DNA of 64,000 nucleotides from Paenibacillus apiarius (GCF_017052585.1 NZ_JAFFHZ010000002.1:186001-250000), one strand, 5' to 3'. Positions 42,301 through 51,414 are shown, counted from the first letter of the stretch. Notes: generated by a model from the sequence alone, not told the origin. Numbers and translations are program-made.

Positions 42301-45300
42301 GAAGCAGCGTAATCCGATACAAATCGGGGTCCGATAAACGAATCGGACGGCGGCATTCCTCTTGTATCCATCGCTGTGCCTCTTCCTCCGTGCATGCCTT
42401 AACCTCCAGCCGGAACGTCTCCTCCGCCCTGATAACGGCAATGGGACTTCCTCCTTCCAGATGGATGGCGGCGCGGAGGGAATCGTGTCTGCGGATTAGC
42501 TCCCGCAAAGACAGCTGGAGAGCATCCATATCCAAAGGACCATCCAGCGCCAAAATGCCGGGAATCAAATAAGCGGTCTGGGATTCGTCAAGCTTTTGCA
42601 GGAACCACATTCTTTGCTGCGCGCTCGTTAAAGGAGCCTTATAGTCTCCCGATTGATTCAAGGGGGTGATCTCCTTCCAGGCCGGGCCGCTTCCCGCATC
42701 CTGCTGCAGCAGCAGGATTTCTTGCGCCATCTCACGCAGCACCGGCTTGGTGAAGACCGTGCGAATCGGCAATTCGACAGCGAACACGTCCTGAATGTTG
42801 GATATGAGCTGGGTTGCCAGCAAAGAGTGCCCGCCCGCTTCGAAAAATTGATCGTCGGCACGCACCTGTTTTTTGCCCAACAAACGTTTCCACATTTCCA
42901 TCAATACTTCTTCGGCCATATTGCTGCTATAGCTGCTCTCTTCCCCTACATCATGTGAATCGTTGTCAAGCGAGGCCTGCAATGATTTGCGATCCACTTT
43001 TCCATTGGGCGTCAGAGGCAGGTCGCCGATGACAATAAAGCGGGAAGGGATATAATGGGCCGGCATCCTGTCTCTCAAAAAGCTCCGGGCATCCGTTTCG
43101 TTCCACGGTTCGTTCGGCTTAAGCACGATAAAAGCGACAAGCGACGCCTGCTCGGGCGAGGCTCCCGCGACAAGGACGGCAGTGCCTGCGATCCCGGCGC
43201 ACTCCGACAAATGGGCCTCGATTTCACCCAGGTGAAGCCTGACTCCCCTGACCTTGACCTGATCGTCCTTTCTGCCTGCGAACTGCAGGCTTCCGTCAGG
43301 CAGGCATCTGACCAGATCGCCCGTTTTGTACAGCCGCCTCGCCTGATTCGGTTGCGCGTCCGGATAAGCGATGAACTTCGCTGCCGTCATGCCGGGATCG
43401 TTGTAATATCCGCGGGCAAGTCCCACACCGCCAACATAAAGCTCTCCTATCCCGCCCGGGAGAGGCCGCTGCATGAACTGGTTGAACACATGCGCCTCCA
43501 CATTCGGGATCGCTTCCCCCAAGTCGATGACAGACTCATGGGAGAAGCATTCTTTGACGGTGACCCAGACAGTAGCTTCCGAAGGACCGTAAGCGTTGAA
43601 AAAACGGCGTCCCGGAGCCCAGCGCGCCACGATCTCTCTGGTGCACGCCTCACCGGCCGAAATGACGACTTGCAAATCAGGCAGGTCCGTATCCGGAATA
43701 AGGGCAAGAACAGACGGCGGAAGCACCGCATGCGAAATGCGCAGTTCCTTCATCCACCGGACCATCGGTTTGCCGGGCAGCAGCGTGTCTGGGTCAGCCA
43801 TGCAAAGCGTCCCCCCGCTGCGGAAAGCCATGACGATTTCGAATACCCAAGCATCAAAGCTGAATGAAGAGAATTGAAGGATTTTGCTTGCGTCAGTCAA
43901 GCCGAAATATTGCCGCTGCGCCTCGGCCATATTCCAGATGCCGTAGTGTTCGATCAAGACGGCCTTCGGTTGGCCTGTAGACCCTGACGTGAAAATGACA
44001 TAAGCCAAATCATGAATCCCGATGTGTTCCTTGACGGGCTGCATGCTTTGGCGAGCGATGTCTGCTTCGTTCCGGTCCAGCAGCACAAGCTCGATCCCTT
44101 CCCCGAACGAATGGAACCCGACTGCCGAAGCGCTGATAATGGCCGCCATGTTCACCAGCTCCACCATATACGCTTTGCGCTGCGGCGGATAACCGGGGTC
44201 AATGGGAACGAAGACCGCCCCCAGCTTCAATACGGCGAACACCGCTGCGACCATGTCAGGCGAACGCTGCAAGCATACTCCGACAAAATCGCCTTTTTTT
44301 ACGCCTTTGTGGGATAACAATCGCGCGATTCGATTCGCTCTTTGATCCAATTGACGGTAAGTTACCGAATCGCTCATAAAAGTAACGGCTGCCGCTTCCG
44401 GCCGTCTATCTGCTTGATATTCAAGCAGATGATGCAGACATATAGGAGGCATCGCCAACGGCGGCGGCACGTGCTGCGTCTGTCCATCCGGGTGCGGATA
44501 GAGCCGCACGTCGCCAATCCGTTCCTCCGGATTCCGCACGATGTGCTCCAATAAATCGGTAAACAGCCCCGCCATCGTTGCCATAAAGGCCTCGCTGAAC
44601 AGATTGGAGCGATAAATAAATGAACCATGTATGAATGTGTCCGTCTCTTCCATCATGAGGACGAGCTCGTACTGCGTATCCGCCGTCTCAAGCGGAACGG
44701 GCTGCAGAATCATCGAGCCCAGCTCGACCCGATCCTGATCATTGCTTATGAATAGCGGAGGGCGCCACCCATCCGCGCTCTGCGCGCGCTCCATGACAAA
44801 GGCGACCTGGAAAATAGGCGATACCCTTGAATCGCGCTCCGGCTGCAATCGCTCCACAAGCAGAGGAAACGGATAATCCTGGTGTTCCATGGCTTCCAGC
44901 ACCCTTTCCTTTACCTCATCCGCTAATCGCTTGAATGTAAGCTCTCCCGTACATTGGATCCGCATGGCGACGGTGTTTACAAAATAGCCGAATATGCGTT
45001 CAAATGCAGCTTCGCTTCTGCCGGAAGCAAACGTGCCGATCACGACCTCTTCTTGCTCCGTATACCGGTGCAGGAGCGCGGCGAAGGAGGCTAGCAGCAA
45101 CGTGTTCAACGTAATGCCGAGTTCCCTGCTTAAGCGGATGATATCCTGCGACAAAGACTCGCTGAATCTGAAGGTGCAGCTGCTCCCCCGATTGCTGTCT
45201 GCCTTCGTCCCAAGGTTGTCCGTCACAAGCGAACAAACAGGCAGCGGACCCGCCAACGTTTTTTTCCAATATAACCAGTCTTCCTCCGCGCGCGTGCTGT

Positions 45301-45922
45301 TCAAATAGCGATCCTGCCATTCCACAAACGCGCCATAGCTTTTCTCTTCCATTAAATTGTGCCGATCCGGGATGCCTTGCTCGTATCGTTCCGTAAAATC
45401 GCGCAAAAGCATAACGATCGACCATGCGTCTGTAATAATGTGATGCAGAGACAAAAGAAGCCGGGGCGGACGCTCGGGCGCATCGTACAGGTTGACGCGG
45501 AACAGCGGGCCTTCCTCTAATGAAAATGGCAGCTGCAAATGGCTGTGGAACAAGGCCTCCGCCTCAGGCCCCCATGTCTCCAGACGGTGCACCCGGAAAT
45601 CCGCTTTGCAATCCGGATTGACAGTCCGCTTAATGTCTCCGTTCTCCGTCACAAAAGTGGTGCGCAGGGAACTGTATGTTTCGCACAGGCTCTGGAACGT
45701 TTGCTGCAGCTTGCGCTCATCTACAGGCGATAAAATGTCCCATGCCGCTTGCATATGATAGGCGCAATTGTCCGGATTGACATGCTGCAGCAGCCAGAGC
45801 GCCTTTTGTCCATACGATGCCATCGAATCCCGCCTCTCCGCGCGCTGCTGCAGCAGCTGGCGGATCAGCTTTTCTTTTTCCGCGCGGGATAAGCCGGCGG
45901 CGACAATCGAATCGTTCATCAT
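39368..45922 (-). CDS. NRPS bimodule C-A-PCP-C-A-PCP
   Basis: About 2184 residues; the third codon of the open frame (ATG 45922) best fits the AGGAG site. A short helix LSRAEKEKLIRQLLQQRAER at the N-terminus looks like a docking segment. C1: HHIITDAW near 163. A1: FTSGSTGQPKAV near 648, pocket read as DAFVIAAVWK, hydrophobic or aromatic but not a code I know. PCP1: EAGGHSLLATQL near 1034. C2: HHIMTDGWS near 1225. A2: FTSGTTAVPKG near 1714 with GLGHDPLLRDIF in place of the usual F-D-x-S-x-x-E; pocket DPRHFGCQIK, close to the Lys2 aminoadipate type. PCP2: EAGGHSLLLLRV near 2108. No epimerase, so both residues should stay L unless racemised elsewhere. Confidence 0.95.
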   Translation of the reverse strand: MMNDSIVAAGLSRAEKEKLIRQLLQQRAERRDSMASYGQKALWLLQHVNPDNCAYHMQAAWDILSPVDERKLQQTFQSLCETYSSLRTTFVTENGDIKRTVNPDCKADFRVHRLETWGPEAEALFHSHLQLPFSLEEGPLFRVNLYDAPERPPRLLLSLHHIITDAWSIVMLLRDFTERYEQGIPDRHNLMEEKSYGAFVEWQDRYLNSTRAEEDWLYWKKTLAGPLPVCSLVTDNLGTKADSNRGSSCTFRFSESLSQDIIRLSRELGITLNTLLLASFAALLHRYTEQEEVVIGTFASGRSEAAFERIFGYFVNTVAMRIQCTGELTFKRLADEVKERVLEAMEHQDYPFPLLVERLQPERDSRVSPIFQVAFVMERAQSADGWRPPLFISNDQDRVELGSMILQPVPLETADTQYELVLMMEETDTFIHGSFIYRSNLFSEAFMATMAGLFTDLLEHIVRNPEERIGDVRLYPHPDGQTQHVPPPLAMPPICLHHLLEYQADRRPEAAAVTFMSDSVTYRQLDQRANRIARLLSHKGVKKGDFVGVCLQRSPDMVAAVFAVLKLGAVFVPIDPGYPPQRKAYMVELVNMAAIISASAVGFHSFGEGIELVLLDRNEADIARQSMQPVKEHIGIHDLAYVIFTSGSTGQPKAVLIEHYGIWNMAEAQRQYFGLTDASKILQFSSFSFDAWVFEIVMAFRSGGTLCMADPDTLLPGKPMVRWMKELRISHAVLPPSVLALIPDTDLPDLQVVISAGEACTREIVARWAPGRRFFNAYGPSEATVWVTVKECFSHESVIDLGEAIPNVEAHVFNQFMQRPLPGGIGELYVGGVGLARGYYNDPGMTAAKFIAYPDAQPNQARRLYKTGDLVRCLPDGSLQFAGRKDDQVKVRGVRLHLGEIEAHLSECAGIAGTAVLVAGASPEQASLVAFIVLKPNEPWNETDARSFLRDRMPAHYIPSRFIVIGDLPLTPNGKVDRKSLQASLDNDSHDVGEESSYSSNMAEEVLMEMWKRLLGKKQVRADDQFFEAGGHSLLATQLISNIQDVFAVELPIRTVFTKPVLREMAQEILLLQQDAGSGPAWKEITPLNQSGDYKAPLTSAQQRMWFLQKLDESQTAYLIPGILALDGPLDMDALQLSLRELIRRHDSLRAAIHLEGGSPIAVIRAEETFRLEVKACTEEEAQRWIQEECRRPIRLSDPDLYRITLLRTGEQRHYLVMVLHHIMTDGWSISIIMNELRQLYANQVEQQQVELPSPPLAYSDYALWEQERIGSDSYRKQLEYWTRVLQKPVPPLLLPSDFPRSLAPSYRGKHVCLQLPQALSEQLKTLGQRHNCTLFMTLTAIFNLLLYRLSGTSDIAVGVPIAGRNHQDLDKVVGLFVNTLLLRTDLSGEPDFIRLLLQIREAAIGAYAHQDMPFEKLVEIVRPDRDLSRSSMFQVMFNMLNIPPVTAQFSGLSTQIIELDDHDSKCDLTLYAQEQADGIQLEMVYAADLFREERAAEMLAQFQCLCRQIVEHPERSIEQYSLLTDNSIVLLPNPALPLKHPDDPLLKPIHVLFAETAAQCPGAAAVIDRDDTVYTYRDLDRLSDELALELLRLAHDKRGVIAIYGERSAFLITAMLAVLKSGSAFIVLDPAQPAARAAEMLKVSRAYGMVFPGAENAQPNGVNEELTKLVSFSIYWAGSAYGTNEDQLSKKRLAQIEFSLHDPAYVLFTSGTTAVPKGIPCTHEPLANFIRWHVNEFRLDSQDRFSMLSGLGHDPLLRDIFVPLSIGAAICIPDGSKMVVPSYIADWMERRQITVAHVTPAMGMVIAGGSGHERTGRGLGAWRYAFFGGDTLVPSHIEHIRAIAPQVRCFNCYGATETPQIMGIYAVPESLGSCIPIGKGREGAQLLVMDSELRMKGIGETGEICIRSPYLASGYVTASDADGSRSSFAHNPHASAEHDCIYRTGDLGRYLPDGNVEFIGRQGDIVKVRGYRIQLREIQQVILQHSSVTDCLMMCQASKDNRIIAYVVPAKRPFHPSALQLHLRAKLPDYMLPAVYMEVEQIPLTRNGKVDLERLPEPDALNYRDGMQDTVQPETALQQKIAEVWRRHLNVSEVGIHDNFFEAGGHSLLLLRVQQHLEEVLQRHIHVVDLFKYPTVSLLARYLEGSGEAEERCGYAAEPAEHRISKQRAAQEAQKSRRRGVRQ

Positions 45923-45966
45923 GATCATTCTCCTGTCATTGACTCATTGACTTTCTGACACCATCA

Positions 45967-48900
45967 TTAAGTGCCTTCTTGCGTTAACAGCAGCAACAGG
46001 CGATCCATGTCTTCGTCAGACAGCTCGCTCATATCGCGCTCGATATCGCCGGATGCCAGCAAATCGTCGATGTGCGAATGTTCTCCGGCAGACTGATGCT
46101 GCGCCTCCTGCAATATGCCGCACATTGTTAGCGCAGCCTGACGCGTTGTCGTTCCTTCCAGAAAATGAACGAGCGGCACAGATACTTGGAACTGCTGCCC
46201 GATTTTGTGTTTAAGCTGCAAAGCCATGATCGAATCCATGCCAAGCATGATCAGCGGTTGGTCCATGGGTAAGTCCGCAGCCGGCGTTATCTTCAATTGG
46301 CTTGCGAACAAAATCTGCAAATGCCGTTCCAATAGCGGCAGCGCCCTTTCGCGATCATGCGCGGCTTGGAGGATTGGCTGCACGGACTGAACGAACATGT
46401 CGTCGTGTGGGCCGGAGAGGCTTTCTTCCGGATCGCCCGCTGCTTCAGGCGCGCCGAAGAGAGGAGCTTTTGGAGCACCGATCCAAAAGCTTTTTTTCTC
46501 CCAAGGATAAGTCGGAATGGAAGCGCATTCATAGATGGGTCCCATGTTCCCCCATATCAAGTCCACACCGTGCTGATACAGCTTGGCGGCAGCCCGCAGC
46601 ATGGACTCCCGGCCCTCTCCCTTGCGCATGGAGAACAGCGCGAGCTTCGTTCGGGAATCGCCAAAGCATTCCTCCACATTCTGAATCAATACGGGATGCG
46701 GCCCGATTTCCACAAATGTGTCGTACCCGTCCCGCTGCGCCAATTCCGCCGCATCCGCGAACAAGACAGGCTTCCGCATATTGTCAGACCAATGCTCCGC
46801 TTGGATTCGCAGCCCATTCTCCGCCCGTCCCGTCACCGTTGAATAGATTCGCAAGTGAGCCAGACGGTGGCGAACTGGCGCGATCTCGGATTGGAATCGG
46901 GCGCATAGCGGCTCCATCTGCCGGCTATGAAAAGCGAACGAGCTTGAGAGCAGATGGGTTTTGACCGCAGCGGGCAAATCCCGAATGAAACGTTCCACTT
47001 CTGGCTTGTCTCCAGCCAGGACGATGGACGATGGCCCGTTCACCGCAGCTATGCACAGGCTCGGATAGCGTTCCAGCCGCTGCTTGATATCGGCAAGCGG
47101 GATACGGACGGAGACCATGGCTCCATGTCCTTGAGTCGATTGCATGAGCGTGCTGCGCCAATATACGATCCGCAGCGCGTCTTCCAAGCCGAGCGCGCCC
47201 GCCGTATAATGCGCGGCTATTTCACCCAAGCTGTGCCCGATCACCGCCTTCGGCTCAATCCCCCAGCTTTTCCATAGCGCAACAAGGGACACCTGAACGG
47301 CAAAGATCAGCGGCTGCGCCGCATCGGTGCGCTCAGACCAGGCATCGCCTTGGCCGCGGTGAATTTCGTCCCAGAGAGACCACCCCGCATATTTGCCCCA
47401 GAGCGCATCGCATTCCATAAACGCCCGTTTAAACTCGTCTTCCTGTGCAAGGTAATGACGCCCCATCCCCGACCATTGATTGCCTTGACCCGAGAAGACG
47501 AACACGAGCTTGGACGCATCAATGGTCCCGCAGCTTGCGTCCAGACGATCCAGCTCCTCGATAAGCTCTGTGCGGCTGCTCCCGATAGCTGCGCCGCGCC
47601 ATGCGCGATGCGTCCTTCTTTGCTGGGCCGTCCAGCAAATATCGGTCAGCGGAACAGCGGGATGTTCATGCAAATATCGCTTCATGCCGGCCGCCAATCG
47701 AGCCAGGCCACTCTTCGTATTGGCTGACAAAGGCAAGAAATGCATGATGGGTTCTTCCGTCTTCACTGGCGCCGCCGCCATGGGGATATATTGTTGGAGC
47801 ACGACATGCGCATTCGTGCCTCCGAAGCCGAACGAGCTCACCCCCGCCAAGGCGGGTCTGCCTCGAGACGGCCATTGCGCCAGCTCCATCGCCACTTGAA
47901 GCGGAAGATCCCGGAATGGGATATAGGGATTGAAGTCCTGAAAATTCAAGTTGGGTACCCACTCCCTGTTGTTCAAGCAGAGTGCCGTTTTGATAAAACC
48001 GGCGATGCCGGCCGCCGCCTCCAAATGTCCGATATTGGTTTTGACGGAGCCAATATGACACTTGTCCAGCGCAGAACGATTGGTAGACAGCACCCGTCCT
48101 ATAGCTTGGACTTCAATCGGATCTCCCAAAGCAGTGCCCGTCCCGTGCGCCTCAATGTAGTCTATCTGTTCTGCGGGAACGCCGGCGATACGGTAAGCCT
48201 CCTTCAGCACCTCTTCCTGAGCCTGCATATTGGGAGCGGTCAATCCGTTGCTTAAGCCATCCTGATTGATGGCGCTGCCCCTTATAACCGCGTATATCCT
48301 ATCCCGGTCGCGAAGAGCGGCAGACAACGGCTTCAATATGACGGCCCCCGCTCCTTCCCCCCGAACGTAGCCGTCCGCCCGGGAATCGAAAGTTTTGCAT
48401 CTGCCGTCTGGCGAGAGCATGCCCGCCTCGAGAAAAGCCTTGCTAATGGCCGGATTTAAAATTACATTCACCCCGCCTGCGATAGCCATATCGGATTCAC
48501 CCGTTTTCAGGCTTTGGCAGGCCAGATGAATGGCGACCAGCGAAGAGGAACACGCCGTATCCACAGCCAGGCTAGGTCCCCGCAAGTTCCATATGTAAGA
48601 GATTCTATTGGCGGCAATGCATTTGGAATTCCCCGTTATCGTGTAGATGCTGCTCTGCCCGATATCCGACAGCTTGTCGGCGCCGTAATCGTTGCTGGAG
48701 ATACCCGCAAAGACCCCTGTTCTTGAACCGCTTAAACATTCGTTCGTCAGTCCTGCATCCTCTAACGCTTCCCAGACCACTTCCAATAGCAGCCGCTGCT
48801 GGGGATCCATCTGTTCCGCTTCGCGCGGGGATATGTAAAACGCCTCATTATCAAACCGCTCGATGTCATCCACAATACCGGCGCAACGCATGCCGTCCTG

Positions 48901-49335
48901 TGCAAAATGGGCCGATCGCTCCGCTGGTATTTCCGTAATGCAGTCCAATCCGCTTCTTAGATTGCGCCAGTATTCGGAAATGCTTTTTGCTTTGGGGAAC
49001 CGGCAGCCCATTCCTATAACCGCAATCCAGCCCGCTTCCTCTTGGGCAGAACCGCCAGACCGAGGGTCACCGCGCTGCGTTTCACCGCTGGTAGAGTAGT
49101 ACCGGGCCACGGCATGAATGGATGGATAATCCCAGAACAAAGTCGGGTCGACGGCACGATTGACAAAACGCTCAAATTCTCCAGACAAGGACACTAATTC
49201 CTTGGAATCGAGACCGTAATATGAAAATGGAACCCCCGCTTCTATTTCACTTGGCGAAAGCTGCTTCACAGTGCTGATTTTCTGAACGAACCACCTGCAA
49301 ATGTCGTTGTAACGGCTGTCCTGCTCCCTGCTCAT
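45967..49335 (-). CDS. Type I PKS loading/extension protein ACP-KS-AT-ACP
   Basis: 1122 residues. The first 90 form an acyl carrier domain (YYGLDSKELVSLSGEFERF, Ser near residue 40), the expected partner of the acyl-AMP ligase. KS with VDTACSSSLVAIHLACQ near 260, EAHGTGTALGDP and VKTNIGHLEAAAG. AT with GHSLGEIAAHYTAGAL near 700 and FAFHS near 799, consistent with malonyl-CoA. A second ACP has LGMDSIMALQLKHKIG near 1032. The tail LSDEDMDRLLLLL is an acidic helix of the kind that docks to the next protein. No ketoreductase, so the acyl chain should leave as a beta-ketoacyl thioester. It starts directly after the ligase stop codon. Confidence 0.95.
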   Translation of the reverse strand: MSREQDSRYNDICRWFVQKISTVKQLSPSEIEAGVPFSYYGLDSKELVSLSGEFERFVNRAVDPTLFWDYPSIHAVARYYSTSGETQRGDPRSGGSAQEEAGWIAVIGMGCRFPKAKSISEYWRNLRSGLDCITEIPAERSAHFAQDGMRCAGIVDDIERFDNEAFYISPREAEQMDPQQRLLLEVVWEALEDAGLTNECLSGSRTGVFAGISSNDYGADKLSDIGQSSIYTITGNSKCIAANRISYIWNLRGPSLAVDTACSSSLVAIHLACQSLKTGESDMAIAGGVNVILNPAISKAFLEAGMLSPDGRCKTFDSRADGYVRGEGAGAVILKPLSAALRDRDRIYAVIRGSAINQDGLSNGLTAPNMQAQEEVLKEAYRIAGVPAEQIDYIEAHGTGTALGDPIEVQAIGRVLSTNRSALDKCHIGSVKTNIGHLEAAAGIAGFIKTALCLNNREWVPNLNFQDFNPYIPFRDLPLQVAMELAQWPSRGRPALAGVSSFGFGGTNAHVVLQQYIPMAAAPVKTEEPIMHFLPLSANTKSGLARLAAGMKRYLHEHPAVPLTDICWTAQQRRTHRAWRGAAIGSSRTELIEELDRLDASCGTIDASKLVFVFSGQGNQWSGMGRHYLAQEDEFKRAFMECDALWGKYAGWSLWDEIHRGQGDAWSERTDAAQPLIFAVQVSLVALWKSWGIEPKAVIGHSLGEIAAHYTAGALGLEDALRIVYWRSTLMQSTQGHGAMVSVRIPLADIKQRLERYPSLCIAAVNGPSSIVLAGDKPEVERFIRDLPAAVKTHLLSSSFAFHSRQMEPLCARFQSEIAPVRHRLAHLRIYSTVTGRAENGLRIQAEHWSDNMRKPVLFADAAELAQRDGYDTFVEIGPHPVLIQNVEECFGDSRTKLALFSMRKGEGRESMLRAAAKLYQHGVDLIWGNMGPIYECASIPTYPWEKKSFWIGAPKAPLFGAPEAAGDPEESLSGPHDDMFVQSVQPILQAAHDRERALPLLERHLQILFASQLKITPAADLPMDQPLIMLGMDSIMALQLKHKIGQQFQVSVPLVHFLEGTTTRQAALTMCGILQEAQHQSAGEHSHIDDLLASGDIERDMSELSDEDMDRLLLLLTQEGT

Positions 49336-51063
49336 TCAACCACCCCACATGATTAAACTTCCGTTCAGATACATATCTTTGCATTTGCGGCGTTGGATCT
49401 TGTTGCTGGATGTTTTGGGTATATGAAGAGGTTTAACAATTTGGACATCGTAGGCATGAAGCTGGAGCTTCTCGATGATTTTCGTTTTAATATGGCGGGT
49501 GATATCTCTCAGACACATATCCATATCGAGCTGTTGGCGCTGTACGGCATGCTTGAATTCCCGGTTCATTTCGCACAGCACGACAAGCTCTTCATTGCCA
49601 TGTACGTCAATCGAGAAAGCAGCCGTGCTGGCTGCGTTGATCTCCGGATGGCAGCTGGCGGCAATTTCCTCGATATCATGGGGATAGTAGTTTTGCCCGC
49701 GAATAATGATTAAGTCCTTCAGCCGGCCGGTTATGTATAACTCTCCTTCATGTATGAAGCCAAGATCGCCCGTCCGCAGAAAAGGGCCTTCCCCCGTATC
49801 TGACAGGCAAGCGGCAAACGTTGCTTCGCTTCCGGCCGGAGCCCCCCAATACCCCTTGGCGACGCTGTCGCCTTGAATCCATATTTCGCCCGCTTTCCCC
49901 GCCGCGCACTCGAGCATGGCGGCCGGGTTTACGATTTTTATTAGCTGATGCGATAAAATCTGCCCGCAGCCGACCTTCGTCCGCGCTGCAATGGCCGAGC
50001 GGCCGGCAACGACGATCTCGTTCTCCTGCAGAGCCTTCTCGTCAATATGCAGCAGCTTGGGAGGAGATCCTCTTTCCCCAACCGTCACGCATAGCGTGCC
50101 CTCAGCCAAGCCGTAGCTGGGCAGCATGGCCTCTTCACGAAACCCGCAGGCGCGGAAACCATTGCAAAATTCACGGATCGTCTCCGCCCGGACAGGTTCG
50201 GCGCCATTAAAAGCGTTCGCCCAATGGCTCAAGTTCAAATCCATTTTATCTTCATCCGTTATTTTTTGGAGGCACAGCCGATAAGCGAAGTCGGGACCGC
50301 CGCTGTAGGTGACTCCATATTTGCCGATCGTCCGCAGCCATCTGATCGGTTTTTGCACAAAATCCAAAGGCGACATGACATAACAGCTTCCGCCATTGTA
50401 TATATTTTGCAATACATTTCCGATAAGGCCCATATCGTGATAAATCGGGAGCCAAGTTGCCATGACGGTGTTATCAGAATGTTGAAACCGTTGTTTCATC
50501 ATCTCGAAATTGTGGAGCAAATTGCGGTGACTCACCATAACACCTTTGGGAGTGCTGGTCGAACCGGACGTATATTGAAGAAAAGCGATATTATCGCAGG
50601 TAATGGATTCATCTTGATTCACAAATTCATAATCGCCCCGTAAAATCTCATCAAGCTGGATGACGTGGGCGTTTCGCATCGTCTCAGGAAGTTTTTCGGA
50701 ATCTTTGGGGGATTGCGCAATAATCAGAGCAGGCTTGGCATCGTCATGTATCGAAGCGATGCGATCTGCATTTCGTGACTTACTCGGAGGATACACAGGC
50801 ACGGGCAACGCTTTTGCATATATGCACCCGAAAAAAGCAATGATGTAATCGATCCCGCTGGGCAGCAGAATCATGATTCTCTCGCCTTCCAAGTTCAGAA
50901 ATTGAAAATAGGCGGCAAGCTTTTGGGATTGGAGGCGTAATTCGCGATATGTACAGCTGTCACTTTCCACTTCTCCGTCTTTTAAATAAATAAAAGCTTT
51001 TCGCTCCGGATACTGATGGGCCATCTGGTCCAACACTTCTAGCAAATTTCGATACACTCCCAT
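49336..51063 (-). CDS. Fatty acyl-AMP ligase (FAAL) that primes the assembly line
   Basis: 575 residues, FAAL length. A3 motif YTSGSTSTPKGVMVSHRNLL near 168, WLPIYHDMGLIGNVLQNIYN (a FAAL signature), A5-like SYGLAEGTLCVTVGERGS, A7-like FLRTGDLGFIHEGELYITGR and DLIIIRGQNYYPHDIEEIAA, and SSNKIQRRKCKDMY at the end. FAALs differ from acyl-CoA ligases in passing the acyl-adenylate to an ACP; the downstream gene begins with such an ACP. First gene of the operon, 195 bases from a good promoter. Chain length of the fatty acid cannot be told. Confidence 0.95.
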   Translation of the reverse strand: MGVYRNLLEVLDQMAHQYPERKAFIYLKDGEVESDSCTYRELRLQSQKLAAYFQFLNLEGERIMILLPSGIDYIIAFFGCIYAKALPVPVYPPSKSRNADRIASIHDDAKPALIIAQSPKDSEKLPETMRNAHVIQLDEILRGDYEFVNQDESITCDNIAFLQYTSGSTSTPKGVMVSHRNLLHNFEMMKQRFQHSDNTVMATWLPIYHDMGLIGNVLQNIYNGGSCYVMSPLDFVQKPIRWLRTIGKYGVTYSGGPDFAYRLCLQKITDEDKMDLNLSHWANAFNGAEPVRAETIREFCNGFRACGFREEAMLPSYGLAEGTLCVTVGERGSPPKLLHIDEKALQENEIVVAGRSAIAARTKVGCGQILSHQLIKIVNPAAMLECAAGKAGEIWIQGDSVAKGYWGAPAGSEATFAACLSDTGEGPFLRTGDLGFIHEGELYITGRLKDLIIIRGQNYYPHDIEEIAASCHPEINAASTAAFSIDVHGNEELVVLCEMNREFKHAVQRQQLDMDMCLRDITRHIKTKIIEKLQLHAYDVQIVKPLHIPKTSSNKIQRRKCKDMYLNGSLIMWGG

Positions 51064-51261
51064 ACCTCCTGTCTAATTTTGACGAATGCCAAAACTACGG
51101 ATGCCTAAGTAGCAGAGTTATTGAATTGCTGATAGTATAGTAAACAGCATTGTAATTCAATTATTTTCATTTGATTCTAATGTTTTGTATTTATCAACAC
51201 CTCGCTATAGAAGAGTTTCCTGAACTTCACATTATTTCATGAACATCTGTTAGTTTATTGT

Positions 51262-51290
51262 AATATACTACCACTGGTTTTTTGTGTCAA
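51262..51290 (-). promoter_or_regulatory. Sigma-A-type promoter of the biosynthetic operon
   Basis: On the minus strand TTGACA (51290-51285), a 17-base spacer and TATATT (51267-51262), near-consensus. It is about 200 bases upstream of the FAAL start, leaving a long AT-rich leader (51064-51261) in which no gene is visible. Confidence 0.7.
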
Positions 51291-51414
51291 TCACTTCTAA
51301 TAAAAATAGAGGAAATATTCAAATAATATTTTGTAAAAAGCCGGCTGTTGATGTAATAATGTGTCACATTTTCTCCTTCTTTCAGCAACAATGATTCGCA
51401 CTTAGATACAGGCC

